Shown here piece after piece: positions 48,501 to 57,500 of a stretch of 64,000 nt of DNA. The notes beneath the pieces were generated by a model, which was given only the letters and a program-made list of their open reading frames with translations, was not told the origin of the DNA and did no database searches. The stretch is from assembly GCA_965247245.1 (NCBI GenBank), contig CBDFGV010000003.1:2232001-2296000 (forward strand). The letters are read 5' to 3'. Positions within the stretch are counted from its first letter, which is position 1. Each line of letters starts with the position of its first letter. The position numbers and the translations under genes were made by a program. This DNA comes from Tectiglobus sp965247245. GTDB lineage: Bacteria; Pseudomonadota; Alphaproteobacteria; Rhizobiales; Hyphomicrobiaceae.

Positions 48501-51500
48501 ATGCAGGGCGATTGCATTCACGTCTATGAAGGCGCAATTCCGAACATCGGTTCCGGCAACGATGTCACCAACGCCGGCTCCGGATTCGTGAATTGGGCCT
48601 CCGGTATGCTCGGCATCGATAGCTTCGGCGCCGACGGCTTCGGCGAGTTCACTTGGAACATTGCCACGATCGCCGACGCTGACGGCAATGCTCTAGAATC
48701 GATGGGCCAGGAGCTCACCTACACCCTGCACGACAATGGCGAGACAGTCATTGCGCGTATGGGCAACTGGAAGGTCTTTGAGCTCGAAGCTCACATCGAT
48801 GAGAACGATGCAGACGCATCCTACTTCAAATTCACGCTCACCGATCCAGTCGATAACGAACAGGACTGGGACGGCCCGGGCCTGCCTGAAAAGGTGAACA
48901 TCGACTTCACGCTGAAGGACGACGACGGCTCCACCAAGACAGGCCAGGTCATGGTCAAAATCCATGACGATGCGCCGACAGCGGAAGACGATATGGACAT
49001 GACGCTGGAAGGCGGCATGACTCTCGGCAACGTCATCACCGGTGTTGATCCTGACGATATTGATCCAAGCATAGTCGAGCACAACCAGGGCGATCTGCAG
49101 GCGGACGAGGTGGGTGCCGACTATCTCCACCCGGCCATCACTCATGTCATGCATGACGGCGAGACCTATGAGGTTGGCCCTGATGGCTACGTCGAGTTTA
49201 CGACTGATCTTGGCGGCACCTTCCGCATTGAGAAGGATGGCGACTACAAGTACACGGCACCGGACTCGCTCGATCACGGCGAATTCCATGTCACGACAGA
49301 CAATATTCCAAGCTTCATCACGATTGCCGCTCTGAACGAAGACGGTAGCGACGGCTCTTGGTCGGTCGTCACCAATAGTCCAATCCCGGGACCCGGCTTT
49401 GGCGTCGACGGCAATGGCGATGACGAGATTGACATAGTCGATAACGCCGGCGCGAATGATCCGTCTGAAACGCTTATCTTCTCGTTAGCACCCGGCATGA
49501 TGGTGCAGACGGCAATGGTGGATCTTGCCAAACTCTTCCCGAACGAGGGCGGAGTAGGCAATGAGCAGGGTCGATGGGAAGCTTACAACGATGGCGTTCT
49601 TGTGGGTGGCGCGACTTTCTCCGCGATTGCCTCATCAGGCGAGCGCTCCCTCAACATCGACATTCCTGGTGGGTTCGATGAACTGCGCTTTACCGCAACT
49701 AATGGTTCAGAAGATACCGATGGCGGCGACTCGAGTGACTACACCGTCCAGAGCATCTGGTTCGGCCGCCCGATGTACATCGAAGACTTCAAGTACACCC
49801 TTGAAGACGGCGACGGCAGCCACGACGACTCGGTTCTTTCAATCAAGGTCAAGGATGACAGCCCTACCATTCAAGTTGGCAATGTATTTGTTGATGAAGA
49901 TGGCCTACCCGCTGGTGTTGGCGATATGGCTGCTGGTGATGCTGCGGCCACGATGGCTTCAGCGAGCGGTACAATTGCGATCAACTTTGGTGCCGATGGT
50001 CCGGATGCCACATCCGAACTCGTCATAACACTCGACTCTGTCGACACGGCTGATCCGGCTCTCGGCCCGATTGTACTGACCAGTGACGGCTTCCCTGTCG
50101 CGACCGCCTGGAACGATGCCACAAACACTCTGACAGGCACCGCCAACGGCTCAAGCGTCTTCACCCTCGTCGTGAATGGTGATGGCACCTACGACTTCTC
50201 ACTGCTGCAGAACCTTGATCATCCTTCGACGGATTCTGACGGCAATAACGACGGCAACCCGCAGTCCGGTTACGAAGACGATCTGGTCCTCAACTTCACC
50301 GCAATGGTAACCGACGCCGACGGCAGCATGGATAGTGACAGCTTCACAGTCACTGTGGACGACGACATGCCGGTTGTCGGCGAACCGGAGGCCATCTCCG
50401 TCAGTGAAGCCGGGGTTCTTTCCACGGCAGCTGCAGACACGACATACAATGTCGTACTGGATGGTGAGAGCTACACCCTGTTCATTCCTGAAGGTGCGTC
50501 TCAGTTCCTGGTATCCGGAGGCAGCCTCGTCGGGCAGCAGCCTCTGACATTGACCCTTTTGGCAGACATCGCAGGTGCGACCAACATCCAGAGCACCGGT
50601 AATTTCTCGAAGGACGATCCTAATCCGTTCATCAATGCGCAAGCCAACTTGATCGTTTCCGTTGGCGGGACGGACACCGGCGGCAACTACAAGTTCGTCT
50701 TCGACAACGCGTCAAAAGCGAATGACTTTGCAGCACTTGCGCAGATGGCCGAAGACGATGGCCTGTTGAACGAACTGTTCCAGGACTTTGGCCGTGTCAG
50801 TGCAACCGGTAACCTCGACATCGACTGGGGAGCAGACGACACCGATACCTTCACCAATGGCTTCAATCAGGATGATGTCAGCGGCACACCAGGTGATCGG
50901 TCTGTCGTGTTTACCGATACGGCAACGCCAAGCAACAATGTTGTTGACGGTAACGGCATACCGCTCGCACTAAGTGCCGATGGTCAGCCGCTCAGCTACA
51001 GCCTCAACTCCGACGCAACAATCCTGACGGCCAGCGCCAACGGGCAGAGAGTCTTCCAGGTGCAACTGGAAGATGATGGCTCTGGTGAATACCGTTTCAT
51101 CCAGGAGATCGCTTTGGATCATCCGGCTGCCGGCCCGGATACCATTGCCATTGGATTTACGTTCAAGGCTACCGACAGCGACGGTGATATGGCGTTTGCC
51201 ACGTTCACAGTCACCGTCAATGATGACGTCCCCAGCCTCCAGGTTGGCAACGTTGTGGTCGACGAGGACGGTCTGCCTGCCGGCGTAGGCGACATGGCCT
51301 CTGGCGATGCACCTGCGACATCGGCCTCAGCAACCGGCACGATTGCCATCGACTTCGGTGCTGACGGTCCGGATGGCACGTCGGAACTGGTTGTCACACT
51401 CAACTCGATTGAAACAGCCGATCCGGCCCTTGGTCCGCTAGCCTTGACCAGTGATGGCTTCCCTATCGCGACGGCCTGGAGCGATGCCACAAACACTCTG

Positions 51501-54500
51501 ACGGGCACTGCCAACGGCTCAAGCGTCTTCACCCTCGTCGTAAACGGTGACGGTACTTATGACTTCACGCTGCTCCGGAACCTCGATCATCCATCGACGG
51601 ATTCTGATGGCAATAACGACGGCAACCCACAGTCTGGTTTTGAGGACGACCTTGTTCTCAATCTGACTGCCACTGTGAAGGATGGCGATGGCGACACCGC
51701 AAGCGCTGATTTCACGATCACAATCGATGATGACATTCCAGTTATCGGCGCGCCCGAATCCATCACGACCAGCGACGCGGGCCTGCTCTCCACGGCAGCT
51801 CAAGACACGACATACAATGTCGTTCTGGACGGTGAGAGTTACACGCTGTTCATCGCTGAAGGCGCGTCACAGTTTATCGTTTCGGGTGGCGACTTGGTCG
51901 GCGAGCAACCACTGACACTCAATCTTTTGGCAGACATCGCCGGTGCCACTGGCGTGAGCACAGGCAACTTCAGCGCTGACGATCCAAGCCCTAATATTAC
52001 GGTTGTCGGAAGCGGACTTGTGACCCGACTGAGCGGCAATGGCACCGGCGGACAGTATCGCTTCACGTTCGACGATCCGGCAAATGCTACGAACTTCGAC
52101 CTGTTCTTGGAACAAGTCAAAGTAGATGGTCTGCTGAACGAATTGTTCCAGGACTTCGCCCGCGCCAGCCAGACCGGCGAACTCAACATCGATTGGGGTG
52201 CGGACAACGCGGATACCTTCACCAACAACTTCGACCAGGACACCGCATCAGGCACACCTGGCGATCGTTCGGTGACGTTTGCCGACACTACGACTCCGGG
52301 CAACAACATTCTCGACAACAGCGGCAGTCCTTTAGCCTTATCGTCAGGTGGCGATCCGATCGTCTATAGCCTCAACTCGGACGCTACCATTCTGACAGCC
52401 AGTGCTGGGGGACAGAGGGTCTTCCAGGTTCAGCTAGAAGATGACGGCACTGGCCAGTATCGCTTCACCCAAGAAGGCGTACTGGATCACCCCAACTCCG
52501 GCGCAGACTCGCTGGATCTGAACTTCGCCTTCAAAGCCACTGATAGCGATGGCGACATGGCGTTGCACACGTTCAAGGTGACCGTCGATGATGACGTCCC
52601 TTACGTTAACGTCAGAACAACTGGAGAGACGTTAGCCACACTCAATCTCGATGAGACCACTGATACGCCAGATCGTGCGGCCATGGGCGAGACGACTGAC
52701 AACAACAGTCTTGTCGATCAACCTTCGGCAACAACAGGCATTGGCAGCCTGACAACGGTCGCCGGCGCTCTGGCCGGATTGTTTGATGTCTCATCTATGA
52801 ATGCAGGTGCAGACGGCGAGGCATCCTCGTCAATCCAATTCTCATTGACCTTGGCAGATAATACCGGCACGCCGCAAGCAAGCCTGCTGAGCAACCTCAG
52901 CGTCACGGATCCGACGGACGCTTATGCGGACGACCAGATTTATCTGTTCCTGCAAAGTGGCGATATCAATGGCCGTGTCGGCAACGATGCGGGCGGCGAC
53001 ATCGCGTTCACGCTGAGCCTGTCAGCTGACACTGATCTGGCCAACGCCGCTCTTACGGTGGAGCAGTTCCTGGCCATTGAGCACGGCGACACGTCCCTGC
53101 ACGATGAGGAGGCAGTGTTCTCCAGTGATGTCCAAATCGGCGTTGAGCTTGCCAAGAGCATCACGGACAACGATGGCGATTCCGCTTCGGACTCGGAGTC
53201 CGTCAACATTACTGGCTCAATCGCCTTCGACGATGATGGTCCGAAGATCATCGGCGACATGGTGATGGAGTCTGTCGACGAGGCGGAGTTGCCGACTGGT
53301 GATGCATCGTTGGCAGCGATAAAGCTCGTAGGCGCCAAAGTAGCCGTATTCGATAACGGATCGTTCGTCGATACTAATGGCACGAATTCAGGAAATGAGT
53401 CGGACACGATCCAGGCTTCAATCTCCAGTCTTGGTCACACTGTTTCGGCCTTCATCGATATCACTGAGTCAGGATTCGCCACCGCGTTGGCCGGTCAGGA
53501 TGTTTTGGTGATCCCGGAACAAGAAAGGGGCGTCATTGGACCTGCTCTTAGCCCTGGCGCGATTGACACGATCAGGGAGTTTGTCGCCGATGGTGGTAGT
53601 CTTGTAATTGCTGGTAGATTTGGTGCCGACTCCAATTTCCTCAATACTGTATTTGGATTTTCGACAAGCTCCTCTTCTGTTAGTTCGTCGTCGCTGACCG
53701 GTGATGCTTCAGGAACACAATTCTCGGACGATAGTTCTTCGATCCCCTCCCATAGTGCGACGCAAGCGATCACAACGTCTAGCCTGCCAATCGGAAGCTT
53801 GAATATTTACGGCGATGCCAGTTCTTCTACTGTTGCAGTCATGCCGTTTGGACAAGGTCAAGTTACCTTTGTGGGTTGGGATTGGTTCAATGCCGCGCCT
53901 CTCGGAATACGAGACTCTGGATGGCTACAAGTACTCGACAGCGCCATCAGTAAAACCAGCATTACCACTATCGAAATCTCCGCCACTCTTGACCTCTCAG
54001 GCCGCGTCGACTTCGGCACTGACGGGTTCGGCGGCTTTGCTCTGAAAGACCCGACAGCCGATGGTACTGCCACGCCACAGGTGACCGGCGTCCTTGGAGA
54101 TCCGCCGGCAACAGTCAATCTAACGTCAGACGGCGTGCCGGTCCTCTACACTGGCTATGACGTTGCGCCTGATGGCACGACAACCCTCACAGCCACCGCC
54201 GGTGGTGAGGTTGTCTTCACAGTCGAAGTCACCAAGGCCGGCGCGGTGACCTACACCCAGTTCGAGCAGATCAATCAGGCTGGCCAGGATGGCAACCCGC
54301 TCAAGATCGACATTGGCTACAACGCCTTTGACGGCGACGGTGACAGCGTCATGGATGCCTTCCAGATCAAGGTGATCGGCGACGACATCGTCACGATCAC
54401 GGATCTCACGGCAGAAGCTGACGGCGGTGATGCTGTCGTCGATGAAGATGGCCTACCGACACGCACGGGCGAACCCGCAGGCTCGGCCGGTCCCGACATG

Positions 54501-57500
54501 TCAAAGACCATGGACACCGAGACGTTCACCATCGATGCACCGGACGGCGTCGGTACGTTGACGATCGGCGGCACAACTTTGATCTCCGGTGGTGTCTTCA
54601 CACCGGCCATGATCACGACCTTGGCCGGCAACACGCTCGACATTCTGAGTTTCGACGCGGGCAGTGGCGTTGTCACTTACAAGTATACGCTGAACGACAA
54701 TCAGCCCCATCCTAATGCCGGTGGCGAGAACGATCTGTTCGAGAACATTGCTATTTTCGTTCAAGACACCGACGACGATACGGCGTCGGCAACGCTGTCA
54801 ATCCGCATTATCGATGATGTTCCTTCGATCACGATGACCATCATTAGCGGCGCCATGATTGTCGTCGACGAAACTGATGGTGAGACGGCAACTGGCGAAG
54901 TTGATCCAGTTGGCGGAAACCTGGGCGCAACAACAATCTCAGCGGCGAATCTGTTTAGCCAAACGGTTGTGCCTGGTGCTGATGATGTCGGCGCAGCAAC
55001 CTACTCCCTCTCAATTTCAAGCGAGAACGCAGCAACCGGGCTGGTTGATACAGCCTCCGGCCAGGCAGTCGTCCTAGTCACAGACGGTCCAGTCATCGAA
55101 GGCCGGACAGCCGGCGACGGCGATGTTGTATTCGAAATCTCTGTCTCTGCCTCAGGCGACGTGACCGTGACGCAGCTGCGCGCGGTTGAACATGACAATC
55201 CTGGTGATTTCGACGAAAGCGGCAGCCCTGAGATGCTGACGGCTGCGGCAGAAACGCTGCTGCTGACAGGCTTGGTGGTCGATGGCGACGGTGATGTCGC
55301 CATGGATTTCATCGATCTCAGCTCCGGCGTCATCAAGTTTGAGGATGACGGTCCGACACTGACGGTGACGGGCAATCAGGATCTCGCCAACACGGCCCTG
55401 GCAACCGAAGTCGACGAGACTCTGGATGCCTCCGGTGACCGCTACAATGCGGCCATCTCCGAAGTCGAAGATGCTGGTGGCAACGCCAACACCGATGATA
55501 CGGGTACCGGTCTCGGTCAGGTTACGACAGCCGTCACGAACGGCATCGTCGCCGGGCTGTTTACAATTGGCGGCAGCCACGGCGCCGATGGCCAGGGTGC
55601 GCCTGATAGCGGCAACCTCACATTCGCATTCTCCGGCGGCGGCTCAGGTCCGTTAACGACCAATCTGTCTGCGACCGATGGCGGCGCCATCAGCCTGACA
55701 TTGGAAAGCGGCGATCTGGTTGGCCGTGACACAAGCAATCAAATCGTCTTCACGGTCGAAATCGTCGGCCCGGCTGGCAATGAACAATTGCTTACGACAC
55801 TGTTCGAAGCCATCGATCATGGTAGTGACGGCAATGCCTTCGACAGCGAACTATCGCTTCAGACGACAGGTAGCGACATCGTTCAACTGCAGTACGAGGT
55901 CACTCGTACAGATGGTGACAATGACAGCATCACCGTTGCCGATCAGATCGATCTGATCTCGTCATCGACTTCGCTGTTCTTATTCGATGATGATGGCCCG
56001 AAGCTCGTGGCCAATGCAATGGTGATGGACACCGTCGAGGAAGAGCAGGCAGAAGTTCAAGGCGACGGCAACGAGGACGAAACCGCGACCCCCGACGATG
56101 ACGGTGACAATGGCGGCAACTTCGACGTCACGGATCATATTGCAGCGGGCAACTTGAACAGTCTTGTTGATTTCGGTTCCGATGGAGCAGGCACCGGTGG
56201 TGGCTTCGCCCTCAGTGCGGCAACAACTGCCGAAGCCATTGCGCTCGTCCAAGCACTTAATCTGACATCAAATCAGGTGAGCGTAGACGATGCGGTTCTG
56301 TCAGGCTCGACCATCACGGCACGGACGAGCGGCGCCGACGCGCGTGATATCTTCTCAATCGATGTCGCAGCCAACGGCACTTACACATTCACGCTGCTCG
56401 ACCAGATCGATCATCATGCGATCAATGCCGCTGACAACATCGAGGACACCGACTCGATCGACCTCTCATCGTTTGTCACCGCAATTGACGGTGATGGCGA
56501 TAGCATCGGGTTGGGCGACGACTCCTTCCTGGTCAAAGTGGTTGACGACATCCCTGTCGTCGGTGCCACGGAAATGCAGGTGTTGGATGAGGCGGACTTC
56601 GCACCGGTCATCGTCGGACCAGATGCAACACCACAGCCGATTGCCGGTGAGTTTCGGGTAAACACCGAGACGAATAATGATCAGTATTATCCTGGCGTGA
56701 CCGCACTGAAAGACGGCGGGTTTGTCGTCTCCTGGTGGTCTTACAACAATCAGGGTGGAAATGGCTGGGACATCTACATACAGCGCTATGACAATGATGG
56801 TACCGCACAGGGCGTTGAGACGCGGGTGAATTCCTTCTTGTCTGGCGATCAACGTTTCCCAACCATTACTGCGCTCGACGATGGCGGCTTCGTAGTACTC
56901 TGGCAGTCACCCAATCAACCGGGAGGCAGCGGTTGGGATATTTACGGTCAGCGTTATGACAGCAACGGTATTGCTCAGGGGGGCGAGTTCCGTGTCAATT
57001 CATATATTAACAGCACGCAGGAAGTGCCTGCGGCAACTGGGCTTGAAGACGGTGGATTCATTGTCACGTGGAGCAGTTACAGCCAAACCGGCAGTTGGGA
57101 TGTCTACGGACAACGATACAATGAGAACGGAGGAACCCAAGGCGGCGAATTCCGCATTAACTCAACAACAGGAAACACCCAGATCCGCGTCTCAGTAAGT
57201 GGACTAGAGGATGGTGGTTTTGTCGCTGCGTGGATGGGTTACAATCAAGCAGGCGGACAGCACTATGATGTCTATTTCCAGAAATACAACGCTAACGGAA
57301 TAGCGCAAGGCAGCGAGACACGCGCCAACACAACTGTCCAAGACTACCAGTACAACCCATCCATTTCAGGTTTGAGCGATGGTGGTTTTGTTGTGACATG
57401 GATGGGCTGGAACCAGGCAGGCGGAAACAGTTGGGACGTCTTCGGTCGCGTCTATGATGCTGACGGCAACGCTATAGGCAGCGAATTCAGAGCAAACTCC

